From NCBI GenBank assembly GCA_047967505.1, contig CM106540.1: a stretch of DNA of 64,000 bases; one strand, 5' to 3'. The stretch comes from Dipteris shenzhenensis (lineage: Eukaryota > Polypodiophyta > Polypodiopsida > Gleicheniales). Position 1 is the stretch's first letter; the number at the start of each line of letters is the position of its first letter. A program made the translations under genes and the position numbers. Below, one piece after another: positions 12,516-23,317 of the stretch. A model generated the notes under the pieces. That model was not told the origin of the DNA, made no database searches, and saw nothing but the letters and a program-made list of their open reading frames with translations.

Positions 12516-13364
12516 TCACATAATGGAGCACGCATTCGGGTTTTCGTCGCTAAATATCGTTGACACACGATCTTCGGGCCTGCTCTCCGTCTGGTAGTTA
12601 GAGGACTCCTCCAAATTCCCGTAGTTGTTGTGTCCGTGCTTCTCATAATTGTAACTCCTCGTGAACGCTTGCGGTTTCTTCATATAGTTGCTCACCATGG
12701 CTGCTTGAGGTTGCCCTGTTTGTTGCAGGTAGCTCTCCGGCCAGAATTCGGCCCTCTTCCCCGTCTTCCTCACAGCCTTGAGGACCTTTTTTCGATCTAC
12801 GTAACCCGTTACTGTTACTTTGCTTCTTTTCAACTCCACTTCCACGCTTTCCACGCCTGCAGTAAAGACAAACATCATAGTTGAGTAACTATGTTGCCAA
12901 GAACCATTTACTGTCCGGAACCAAAACCTTGATTCTACGAAATAATATGAAGATCATATATAGCACTTTTACCACTCTTACTCCTAGTAGTACACTGTGT
13001 ATGTTGAAGGGAATATCCGGCGATGGAATCCAACGGGTACATACCTTTAGTGCTCAAGAGTGCCTTACGAACTGTTCGTTCACAACCACTACAGTCCATA
13101 CGAACAAGAAGTTCTACCATCTGCAAATATACGAAATGGAAGGCAAAAGGCAAAGTGTTATAGCTGTTGGGTCATGACTAAAAACGTTAAGGAGCGAATG
13201 GCTTTGTAGTCGTAGCTATTGAGATTAAGAAAACCTGCAACGTAGATACAGAGGCCTGCAAAGGTGCAATAGTCTGATAAATACGTCTAATAGAGAGTGC
13301 GAGCGGCTGTGAAAGAGCTATCTACGAGAGAGGGACAGAGAGAAAGAGAGAGAGATACCTCCAT
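12516..13364 (-). CDS. heavy metal-associated isoprenylated plant protein (HIPP), three exons
   Basis: Minus-strand gene with three coding exons. Exon 1 is 13,359-13,364 (ATGGAG, then donor GTATCT). Exon 2 is 13,045-13,120 (after acceptor TTTGCAG, ending AAAG before donor GTATGT). Exon 3 is 12,516-12,856 (after acceptor TTTACTGCAG). The splices keep frame and give 140 residues. An N-terminal HMA domain (about residues 3-68) carries the metal-binding motif MDCSGC, followed by the family-typical KVTVTGYVDRKKVLKAVRKT and a WP boundary. The tail is Tyr/Asn-rich and ends in CSIM, a CaaX farnesylation box, preceded by the typical FSDEN. HIPPs are membrane-attached metal chaperones linked to heavy-metal and stress responses. 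Every key residue is present, so the gene looks functional. The six-nucleotide coding exon 1 is the least certain part. It is the only host gene recognised here and it lies in the loop of the giant inverted repeat. Confidence 0.88.
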
Positions 13365-13502
13365 TGTGATAGCCTCAATGCAGGGTGGAAAGTTGAGAGC
13401 GAATGAGAAATGGAACAGAGGTAGAAAATTCCTTGGGAGGGTGGCAACTTGTGTATGTGGGGGGAAGGCAGCGGGGCAAAGGATCTGGCCCAATGTGATT
13501 GA

Positions 13503-13510
13503 TATAAATA
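13503..13510 (-). promoter_or_regulatory. candidate TATA box for the HIPP gene
   Basis: Reads TATTTATA on the minus strand (TATAAATA on the plus strand), about 140 bp upstream of the proposed HIPP start codon. This would put transcription start roughly 100 bp before the ATG. A CT-rich leader (minus-strand sense) begins just after the start exon. The same box could serve rightward transcription, but I see no gene there. Confidence 0.4.
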
Positions 13511-13565
13511 GAGGGGGAGACGCGTATGCGAGCAGGCAGACACTGAGTAAAAGCGTGGGTGGGAG

Positions 13566-14146
13566 GTGCTGCGTAACTTCGGAAAAGGCTTAGATGTTGG
13601 TGAAACAGTGACCAAACGCAATGTCCAATGCCCAAATCGAACAAAAAACACTCAAGTGCAGAAACACCAGTCTGTTGGCGTGAGCTGGTGTTGGGAAAGA
13701 GGCCTACTCAGCTACGCTTCTTCCCACATCAAAACCATCTGTCCAAACTCTCTGGTTTCGGTACACCTCACACGTGGTTTGGTACCCCCTCGGTGGTTAT
13801 TAAGGGACAAAGAAAGAATGAGAAAAACAGGACAGTACACACATGACAATCATACATGCCTTTTGAGTCTTCACTCTCACATCGAACTTAGAGTCACTCC
13901 ACATATGACAAAGAGCGCGCATCTTAGTGCGACTCTGCAGCCTGAAAAGTCTATGCTCGCGTGAACAAAAATTGAAGTGTAATCTATTCGAGGGAGCTCG
14001 TGCCTGACAATTTCACGAAGTAAAGGAGTGACAGTGGCCAATTTTCATTGGTTGGGTAAAGCTTTGCATTGCAAGACAGAGCATTGAAAGCAGAAGCAGA
14101 GCCAAGCCATTGCTTGAAGGTGCTCTACAGCACCTCCAAAATTAAG
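13566..14146. other. loop sequence upstream of HIPP, no gene seen
   Basis: No recognisable coding or RNA gene. Short plus-strand ORFs at 13,566-13,964 and 13,628-13,846 lack motifs. This stretch probably includes distal HIPP promoter sequence up to the start of the right arm. Confidence 0.35.
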
Positions 14147-15436
14147 GTATAGATTGTGGCATCCATTTTTCCTCGAAATTCAAGCCAACCTTAAAAATGG
14201 ATAATCAATGGCACATTTCCTTACTTGTGTGCACTGGCTCTTAGAGCTTACAACTCCCATTGTTTACCTAGTTTCTTTAAAAAAAATGTTTCCCCTTTCT
14301 TAATATCTACCATTATTTACCATTTCGCACAAGCCTTGAAAAGTGACTTGCTTCACATTGCACCTGTACTACCTAGCCTATTTGTGCTTAATCACATGCC
14401 TTTTGTTAAGCGATACACTTGATTTGGGTACCTAAGCCTTAGATTTAGGCATCTATGTCTAAAGTTCGGTTTTAAGTGAAACTTTGGACCAAAATAGTCC
14501 CAACAATCATTAAAAAAGTGAAACAACACTTTCCACACCCTACCTTATTAGTCATGAGCATGAACTTTCAACATCCTACCATCTTTTTCATGAGCATGAA
14601 CTTTCATTAATGTAGTCTCACTTAATGTAAGCATTATGGTTCTAATGTTGCCACCAAGGTTCAAAACTCTTGCGACCTTGGGGGAACCATGAGAATAGGC
14701 TTTAGCACCCCAATCACATCACAACTCCGAATGCCCTTTTAAAGACAAGGTTCGTCAAGCGGGTTGAAAATGAAGAAGAGTTATATAATAGTTCGAGGCA
14801 AAAAAATCCCTCACCTTTTGAGTATAGACTTACATTCATGTGCACACCTAGGTCAATCCTACCTAAACGTCCACACACCTTCTTTGTTGACTAGCTTTTA
14901 ATGCAAGAAACATTCAATTTGTTGTTAATAAGGTCAATAGGAGGGTCTCATCCATTCATCATTAGATAAGGTGAGGGGAATGGCCTCATCCATTATCTTC
15001 CAACTTAGTGAGAAATTTTCTATCCCAAGTGAGAAATATTCTATTCATCACTAGATAAGGTCGGTGGCACAAGGACTTCATCCATTATCTTTCAATGTGA
15101 TTCATCCCTAGATAAGGTGAGGGGATGGGAAAATTATTGATAGGAAGTACATCTCATTAAATGTTTCTTTCAACTAGCCAACAAAGTGGGAACCCTAAAG
15201 TCTTGATGACTTAAATGCCATTCAAGGTGAGGAGCTTGAACTATGGTTGAAACATAGAGCAATTATTGGATAATCTAAAGAAAGAAGTGTGATTGCTTTT
15301 GTCCTAGGTTTGGAGTTTCCCAAAGCACATTTTTGTATGCTAAAGCATTGTTGGGTCTTGTTGTTGTACTTGCACCGGGGTTATGGAACATCTTTAACTT
15401 GGCACCATTTATTTTTGAGCAATTTCTAAGGGAAGA

Positions 15437-15437
<1 letters not shown>

Positions 15438-15483
<46 letters not shown>

Positions 15484-15507
15484 CTGCCCCCCCTTGCCTC
15501 CCCCCCA

Positions 15508-15538
<31 letters not shown>
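15438..15538 (+). repeat. (CT)n microsatellite, right arm
   Basis: CT runs interrupted by a C-rich block, the inverted counterpart of the AG tract at 10,277-10,345. The length difference is expected from replication slippage. Confidence 0.9.
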
Positions 15539-15655
15539 ACCATAAATATGGCACAACAAATACAATAGAGTTGCACATGAAAGTCTACCCTTTGCAATAT
15601 GAAGCAGAAAGCAAAGTGTTATAGATTACACGGATGTGAATGCACAAATCACTTT

Positions 15656-15932
15656 CATGGATGTTTTTATCCAAGCTTTTCTTATATACTAATATAAAAT
15701 CTTCGGGAAAGATTTTTAAGCTCGTTGTTTTAGTTTCACAATATCGATAGAATGTAGTATACTTTTATATATTTTCCTTAGAGTTAAGAAGTAAAAAAGG
15801 TAAATCTTGGCGATATTTTAAAATTTTTTGGATAAAAGTTTCAAACATTTATTTTTATTAGGGCATACAAACTTTTGACATGAATATAAAGTTTAGCTTC
15901 TTAACGAAACTAACTTGGAAAAGTCATCCATG
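15656..15932 (+). mobile_element. MITE-like short repeat, copy 4
   Basis: Inverted-repeat partner of copy 2, about 277 bp, bounded by CATGGATG and CATCCATG. It was inherited through the inverted duplication rather than by a separate insertion, because the flanking sequence also matches. Confidence 0.7.
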
Positions 15933-18399
15933 ATCACTTTACAGTCATAGCTCTTGAATGTATTAAAACATCAATAAGTTATAGAGACCTATGAAGGCAC
16001 AATAGTTTAAAAAGAGATGCCTTTACCAAAGAGTATGAACAACTTATTGATTTGAAAGAGATATCTACAAGAGAGGAGAGAGCAAAAGTTACCACCATTA
16101 TGATCGCCTCAATATTGCAAGGTTGAAGTTTGAGCATTCTCATTATTTACGTTCTAGCTTCCATTATTTACTCGTAAGCCCAAAAAAGCAATATCAGTTT
16201 TGCATTCCATATTGGAACTTTAACCTTTGGTCTATTTGTGGTTGATTCCTTGCCTTTTACAAAGCAATACACTCTATTTGAGCACCTAAAGCCTAAAGTC
16301 TGATTTTAATACTTGGTGCAATTTTGTCCCAACAATCATGAAAAATTTATAGCAACAAACATCATAGTCATTAGACTTTCTTTAAAGTTTAATGTAGTCT
16401 ACGTAGACTTGTCTTAATGCAAGCATTGGGATTATAATTCCCACACCATGGCTGAAAACTCTGTTATAGCATTGAGGGTGGGAGGGGAGCCATGGTAGTA
16501 AGCTTTAATACTTCAACTACATAGCAACTCCATATGTCAAAATCTCAAGACAAAGTTTGGCAAGATGAAAACAAAAGATTTGAGGTAGAAACTCCCTCTT
16601 CTAATATAATAAAACCTGAATCCAAATTTCTCATTTGCACACCCACTTTATTGTACATAGATGCAGTCATGTCTAAACGTCCACACAATTATGTTATAGC
16701 TCTCTCAATGTGATTTGTTGTTGGATAAGGTGATGAGAAGATACTCATCTATTATCTTTCAATGTGAGAAGCATCCACTTCATCATTATATAAGGTGAGG
16801 GAAAGAGAAACTTATGGATAAGGATGTCTCATCAAATGTTTCCTTCAACTAGCCAACCATCCTCAAATCCTTGATGACTTAAATGCTATTAATGTTCATC
16901 CAGCCTCCCCATTCCTACACCTGCATGAATGAATCCTCACCTCATTTCTCTTGTGTGTGCATATGAGCATAGTTGCTCCCATACTAATGTCATTTTCTTC
17001 TATGCTACTTCCATATCGCTTATTGTAAATTTGTCTAGAATCTATTGCACGCTTTCCATACAACTGTGTTGAGCATCCGTACAAGTGGCATATAGTGTGC
17101 ATACAACACCTAGAAGCTATACATACAAGCATTGTGCAAGTTGGAGACTTATTCGTACATGCTGTCAACTTGGTCGTACAATCTTTGTAGCATCTATGTC
17201 AACTGCCCTACAATCTACATAGCACTGCATCAATGTATAGTACAACTTGCATCAATGTATGGGAAAATATGCATCATCAACATCCATGAAAATCTAGAGC
17301 AGCTAAAGATACAATCTACGTCAACTCCATTCAAACATCCGTTTAACGTCGAGACTTGACCATTTAACACTCCCAAATCTACCGTACATTTTGCATGTAC
17401 TATTCATATAATTATCGTATAGCTACATCAATATATTTCTTTCCTATTTGCAGGATGTACGATTGGCTACCATGTAGGCACATTTGATTGTAGCAAAAAG
17501 AATTGGGGCATTCTCTATACATTGCTAGCATTTTGCATTTGCAGATAATTTTTTGGGCTTCTCCTCGATTTGCCCTCTTTTGTTACAATTTGCCCTTAAG
17601 GAATTGGGGCTTTTCATATTGAGCGTCAATTTTGTAAAAGACAAAGCTTTTGGTATATTTGTGGGTACTTTGTCACTCAATTTGCATGAGATTACAAACA
17701 TTTTCTATCCTTAGCAGTCTGATTCTTGCTGCCCTCCTCATCCTATATAATGGTAATTTTGTATGAATGCAAGGTTAGTGTGCACAATGCACATGCAAAA
17801 TTAATCACAAACTGAAATACCATTGACTTAATGATGATCCACTAGCTCCACCAATAGCCGATACTTGTGATGATTCCCCACATGCTTGCACATGGCATAT
17901 GACAATATGGTGCTGATGTCAAACTTGTTGCTTAAAACATGTGAAAGGACAAGGAAACCTCTTCTTAAGCTACCCCATGCTCTTGGGAATTGGCCCCTCA
18001 TCCAATGAGCTTCCAGTGTTCCACTCATCCTCTCCATCTATACACCTACAAACTACAACACAAAATTTTAGAATTTACCTAAGCACCCATGAATTTTGCA
18101 AAAATGCCTTGTTTTGTTGGTATATACCAATTGCAATACCCTAATTCCATCAGTATATACAGATGGCAATACCCTAAAACTAGTCGTAAATACAAACATT
18201 GTGTTTATAGAACCATCGGTATTGACCAATGGTTTCCAAAAATAGCGTTTCATTCTTGCCCCCAATGCCTCAATCTATTTTTGTTATTTCACCCTCCATT
18301 CAAACAACTTGCCCTTCATTTCCATCCCCTTTGCAATCTCTACAAACAAAGCTCCCTCCCCACCTCCTCCCTCTCCATCCTCTCCACAAATCTCCCTCT

Positions 18400-19080
18400 C
18401 GACTTTCCAGGTCTTGTAGCAAACTTCTTTCTCCCTTCCTTCAAGGTATGTGTTCTCTCCTCTTTCATTCATTTCTAAGTTCATGATTTCTAAGTTATTC
18501 TTTTGCTATGTTTTTCCTCTACTTTCCCTCAAGTTTTCCTCTCTTTTTGCTTTAAGAACAACCATAATGAATAGCAAGATGTGCTAAAGGACCATACCTC
18601 TTGCTTGGTTGTTTGTTTTCTCTTTTGCTCTAGTTTCTTGCTGGTAGTAGGGCTTTCCCTTGCTTTGTTACTTCTTTCTCTTGCTTTTTTACTCCCAATA
18701 GTTCTTGCTTCATCTCCCCCTCTCCATCCTCTCCAAAAATCTCCCTCTCTACTTCCAAGTCTTACAGCAAACTTCTTTCTCCCTTCGAGTCAAGGTATAT
18801 GTTTCTCTCCTCTTTCATTCATTTCTAAGTTCATGATTTCTAAGTTATTGTTGTGCTATGTCTTTACTCTACTTTCCCTCAAGTTTTCCTCTATTTTCCC
18901 TCTCTTTTCCCTCGAAGAAGAGCCATAATGAATAGCAAGATGTGCTAAAGAACTATACCTCTTGTTTGGTTGTTTGTTTTCTTTTTTGCTCTAGTTTCTT
19001 GCTTATAGTAGGGCTTTCCCTTGCTTTGTAACTCCTTTCTCGCTTTTTTGCTCTTAATAGTTCTTACCTCACCCATTGGT
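18400..19080 (-). repeat. tandem duplication, right arm (period about 361 bp)
   Basis: Inverted counterpart of 6,940-7,660. The AGCAAGATGTGCTAAAG stretch recurs at 18,573 and 18,934. The slightly different period from the left arm shows small indels since the two arms separated. Confidence 0.8.
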
Positions 19081-19254
19081 TTTTGAAAAAAATTGTGTTT
19101 GCTTTATTTTCTAGGGGAGCCGATCAAAACCGCAATCTCGCGATCCGAGGTTGTCTTTCCTTGAGCTCCAAGTAAGGAGCTTCTATTTTCCTCTCTTCTA
19201 TTTTTATTTTTATGATGCAATGTCCATTTGCTAGGGCCCTAAGTGCTAGCAAAT

Positions 19255-20945
19255 GTGATGGGCATAGCAAACCCTTATCTCACATCGCCTCTCCTCTCTT
19301 ATCTTCTCCGCTCCTCTATGTTTCTCCTTTCTTCTCCTCTTTCTTTGCCCCTTCTCTTTCCCTTCCCCTCTCTTTTATCCCTCCCTTCCCCTCTTCTTCT
19401 CTCCCTCTCTTTTTCCTCTCCCTTCCCCTCTTGTTTTTCCCTTCTCTTCCTCTTCCTTCCCCTCTCTTTTACCCCTCCCTTTTTCTCTTCTATTTCTAAG
19501 TTTCTCATTTTCCCCTCTCTTCCTTTCTCTTTTTCTCTTCTATTTCTCTCTTTTCCACCCTCTTTCTCTCTTCTCCTCTCTTTTGCCCTCTCTTCCCGTC
19601 TTGTTTTACCCTTCTCTTCCTCTCTTTTTCCCTCCCTTCCCCTCTCTTTCCCCCCTCCCTTTCTCTCTTTGCCTCTCTCTTTTCCAGTCCCTTCCCCTCT
19701 CATTTCCCCCCTCTTTACCCTTCTCTTTTTCCCTCCCTCTCTTTTGCCCCTCCCTTCCCCTCTCGTTTTACCCTTCTCTTCCTCTCTCTCTTTTTTCCCT
19801 TTGTTCCTCTCTTTTTCCTTGCCCTTGTTTCTGTCATTTCTCTTCCCTCCCTCTCTTTTTCCTCTCCCTTCCCCTCTCATTTTTTCCTTCTCTTCCTATC
19901 CCTTCCCCTCTTTTATAACCCTCACTTTCCCACTTTCTTCCCCCCTAGTGTTTTTCCCTTCTCTTAGTCATTGTTTTCCTCCCTTCCCCTTTTGTTTCCC
20001 CTCTCCCTTCCTCTCTCATTTCTCCCTTCTCTTCCCTTGCCTTCCTCTCTCTTTTTCCTTGCTCTTCCTCTCTCTTTTCCCAATCTCTTTCTCTCTTCTC
20101 CTCTCTTGTTTTCCTCTTCCTTCTTTCCCCCTCTCTTTCCGCCCTCCCTTCTTCTCTATCTCTTCTATTTCTCTCTTTTCCTCTTTCTTTCCCTCTTCTC
20201 CTGTCTCTTTTTTCTCTCCCCTCTTTCCCCCTCTCTTTTACCCCTTCCCTTCTCTCTTTTTCCCTGCCCTTCTCCTCTCATTTTACCCTTCCAAAAAGCT
20301 TAACTTTTATATTGGTGTCGAAAGTTACAATTTTTAGTTCAAAATTCAAAAGCAAATATATAAAGGTGTATTGCACCCTATCAATATTGTGAAACAAAAA
20401 AAATGGGCTTGATAAACTTTCGCCAAGATTTTATATTGATATATAAGCATAGCTCCGATAAAAACATCCATGCTTGTTTCTCTTCCCCTTATTTTCCCCT
20501 TCTCTTCCTCTCTTTTTCCCTCCCTTCCTCTCATGTTTCCCCTCTTCCTTCCCATCTCATTTCCCCTCTTTCCCCACCCTCTCTTCTCTTCCCTTCCTCT
20601 CTTTTTTCCCTAGGTTCCTCTCTCATTTTACCTTTCCCTTCCTCTCTCTGTCTCCTCTCGCTTCTTTCTCTCTTTCCTTTCCTCTCCTCTCCACTTTTTC
20701 CCCTTTCCTCTCTGCATTTCCGTATTATTTTCCATTATTTTTTGCATTTCCGCATTTTTTTTTGCATTCTTCTCCATTCTTTTCTGCATTTTTGCTTTCT
20801 TTTGGGCATTTTCACATTCTTCTCCTTCTCTTTTAATTTCTTTTCTTCTCCTCTCCACTCTTCTTTCCCGCATTCATTTCTTCTCCTCTCCTCTTTTCTC
20901 TTCCTCTCCTCTCTCTTTTTAATTTTCCTCTCCTTTGTTCTTTCC
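19255..20945 (+). repeat. polypyrimidine (CT-rich) tract, right arm
   Basis: Mirror of the left-arm polypurine tract: the plus strand is almost all C and T from about 19,290 to 20,285 and from 20,475 to 20,945, split by the MITE-like copy at 20,295-20,474. It is a few hundred bases shorter than its partner, consistent with copy-number drift after the inverted duplication. Long ORFs in it are artefacts. Confidence 0.95.
20295..20474 (-). mobile_element. MITE-like short repeat, copy 5 (truncated)
   Basis: Inverted-repeat partner of copy 1. It lacks the terminal segment (an AACTAAGTTGAAAA-like stretch plus CATCCATGG) that copy 1 keeps, and runs straight into polypyrimidine sequence at about 20,290. 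The loss therefore followed the inverted duplication. Confidence 0.65.
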
Positions 20946-21439
20946 ATTTAACTTTCTATTTGATGAAAATTTTTTACAGAAGACTAATATATGTAGATCC
21001 ACTTTGCTGATATAATGACCAATGGAACTTGGAAGCTGTCCCTTCCTTAACAGGGCCTCTTTTTCCACCATTGTGCGTAGCATACTCATCCAGTCATAAA
21101 ACTTTCTGGAATCAACCATTGATAAGTATCCAAAGAAACATTGAAGAAGCATTATACTCCTAATATTACATCAATGTAAAAATTATACCATATTCATTGT
21201 GCCGTGTGCCCTAAACCCTAAGACCTAATTTTTGACTTTGTTATATCTAGTCTCAAATCGCCTCATCTGATGCCTCTCTTGCTGCATCACCTCTCCCTAG
21301 TGCAGGGCCATCAGGTATGCCTACTAGACAGGGGTCTCCTACCATAGTTAGTGAGACATCATTGCCTAGGTGTTGACGGTGTGGCTCTAGAAGAGTAAGA
21401 AGAGTGGTTGTTGTGGTTTAGGTGCAAGTGCACATATAG

Positions 21440-22200
21440 ATGAGACACAGCCTGACACTAGCGCCTTGTCACCCCTGTCACACGAAGCACTCTACCACCC
21501 CTGGCTCCACCCCTGGCTCTAGCAAGAGTGGCTGTTCTGGTTTAGATGCAAGTGTAGATGTAGATCAATCTATGCATTCCTACCTCCCTCCCTATCATGA
21601 GACACAACTTGCCAGTGGCCCCTTGCCCACCTGCTTGACCACACTTGGCTCCACCCTAGTTTGATCTGCCATGCCTCGCTCCACCATTGCCACCCCATCT
21701 AGTAGCTCAAGCTTTAGGTAGGGAGAGCTTATCATGCCCGAGGACCTTCACTATAATATCAATAACATGCATGAGATTATTGAGGATGAGAAGGGGCTTC
21801 AAGTTGTCTCTTATATGAGGGGCCTCCTAAGCATATATTTTTCCAAAGGTATATTCGTAGACTGGTGCTCTCAAGACCTTACAATGAAGAATTCTCTCAT
21901 AATGCAGCTCAAGGAGAAATTTCAATACCCCTCAGAATATAATTTTGATGACGACTACATGCGCATGCGCATTGGCCTTGTACTTAGACACGGTAGGTCA
22001 GAGATGAGAAATGGGATTAGGGAGGCTAATCTTACGCTCGCATGAGCACAAAAAGAGGATTAGAAGGTCACAAAGAGAGAAATCAGAAAAACGCCAAAAA
22101 AGTGGGAGAATCAAAGGACGGCGGCGAGGAGACATCTCCATGCTATAGGTGTTTTAGACCTTGAGAGTGGCAGAGGGCTAGGCAATGAGGCATGGGTGGT
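21440..22200 (+). pseudogene. broken conserved ORF, right-arm copy (unknown function)
   Basis: Plus-strand counterpart of 2,861-3,663: a Ser/Pro/Thr-rich segment (21,440-21,664), a 103-codon segment from 21,734 with HEIIEDEKGLQVVSYMRGLL and DDDYMRMRIGLVLRHGRS, then a lysine-rich segment ending at the tryptophan of NEAWV, just before a strong donor-like GTAAGT (22,200). Stops separate the pieces. It lies immediately upstream of the helicase remnant and might be an N-terminal part of the same gene or a neighbour. I cannot assign a function. Confidence 0.45.
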
Positions 22201-22279
22201 AAGTCTATTCTCTTATAATCTATTATTCTATTTGTTTAGTCACCCATATATGGCACTTCATCTAACTCTCTTAATTTGG

Positions 22280-23187
22280 GTCCACAAGAATTTATCACCC
22301 TATTTTAAAATGATGCTCTTATTCGGAGATATGTCCCAATTGCCTCCAGTATGTAAATGCAAGGTGCAAGAAAATGAAATTTGTAGAAAATGCTATGTTG
22401 GAAACTCAGGTTTCTAGACAACTGTAACCTTTTTATTCCTTCACACATCAATACATCACCTAGAAGATCCAACATACATAGAATTCTTAAACATAATTAG
22501 AGTAAGACAACCAATGGTGGAAGAGATTCAATATTACCTAGGTTATTTAATCATGAGGGATAGTGAAGCAAATGATTTCATTGACAAGGACACAACTATA
22601 CTGTGCACCCATCAAAATGACACACGATACTATAATGAGTTCATACTACATAAGAAATTCAATGAGCATCAAATTAAAAGCGTCACTGTGATATCCAATA
22701 CAGATCAAATCTTAGAATTAAAACAATGGATAATGGATCTAGACTTCCACTCTATACAATAATTAGCAATAGGAGCGAAAGAGATGATCACAAAAAATAT
22801 AGATCTCACAATCGAAGCTACAAATGGCACTATTGCAAGTGTCATATCACTAGAAATAGATAATAACACAAATAACATTTTAAAAATTCATGCTAAGATC
22901 TTATCAACAAATGAAAAAATCACACTAAGAATATCAAAACATAAAAGAAAGGTATTAAACTCCATATGGTATCACAAAAGAACTTTTTCAATCACACTAG
23001 CATATGCAATTACAGGACACAAGTCACAAGGATGCACACTCAAAGGAAAGGCTCTTGTAGTAATATAAAAATCATTTGAACCAGGCCTAACATATGTCAT
23101 GTTTTGACAAGTTACTACTCGAAACAACTTAAGAATCTTAAATAAAATCAATCCAACTGACTTCATTCCAATGCTTATATCAACTTA
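22280..23187 (+). pseudogene. PIF1-like DNA helicase, C-terminal half, decayed
   Basis: One reading frame (shared by the pieces starting 22,196, 22,514 and 22,784) with stops at about 22,415, 22,760, 23,066 and 23,107. Visible motifs in order: LFGDMSQLPPVC (PIF1/RecD-type motif III); TILCTHQNDTRYYNE; IGAKEMITKNIDLTIEATNG (the conserved helicase core stretch); FSITLAYAITGHKSQGCTL (motif V region); and an PGLTYVMF..VTTRNNLRIL motif VI region broken by a stop. The Walker A and Walker B half is not in the window in this frame. Such helicases occur as host PIF1, in Helitrons and in large DNA viruses. I see no Rep/HUH domain to make it a Helitron. The 5' boundary coincides with the edge of the inverted repeat. 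Confidence 0.75.
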
Positions 23188-23317
23188 AAAAATTAGTAAT
23201 CAATAGAAAATCCTTTAATTAAATATTCATCAATATAAGAGAAAAGAAACTTTTGATATACAAACTAATATGCATGATCTATCAAAAACTTATTTGAAGA
23301 ACAACCAACAATAAAAT

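Larger units (their letters stand above)
14147..22315 (-). repeat. right arm of giant imperfect inverted repeat
   Basis: This is the inverted partner of 2,790-11,646. It is shorter mainly because its pyrimidine tracts are shorter. It also has an extra stretch of about 200 bp near 17,690-17,900 that the left arm lacks at about 8,110. Similarity stops near 22,315, inside the coding frame of the PIF1-like helicase that continues rightwards. That makes the right side the more likely source and the left arm the inverted copy; this direction is an inference. Confidence 0.9.

Noticed and set aside
19212-20951. Long Ser/Pro/Leu/Phe-rich frames in the right arm
   Set aside because: Same composition artefact in the polypyrimidine tract.
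21211-21223. CCCTAAACCCTAA, two units of the plant telomere repeat
   Set aside because: Only 13 bp, and decayed in the other arm. It is better read as chance or a telo-box than as an interstitial telomere.
2790-22315. The palindrome as a classical long-TIR DNA transposon
   Set aside because: No TSD, no conserved terminal motif and no transposase between the arms. The right boundary lies inside another gene's frame.
22196-23187. Helicase remnant as evidence of a Helitron
   Set aside because: No Rep/HUH motif, no 5' TC or 3' CTRR hairpin end that I can support, and the neighbour is a GIY-YIG gene.
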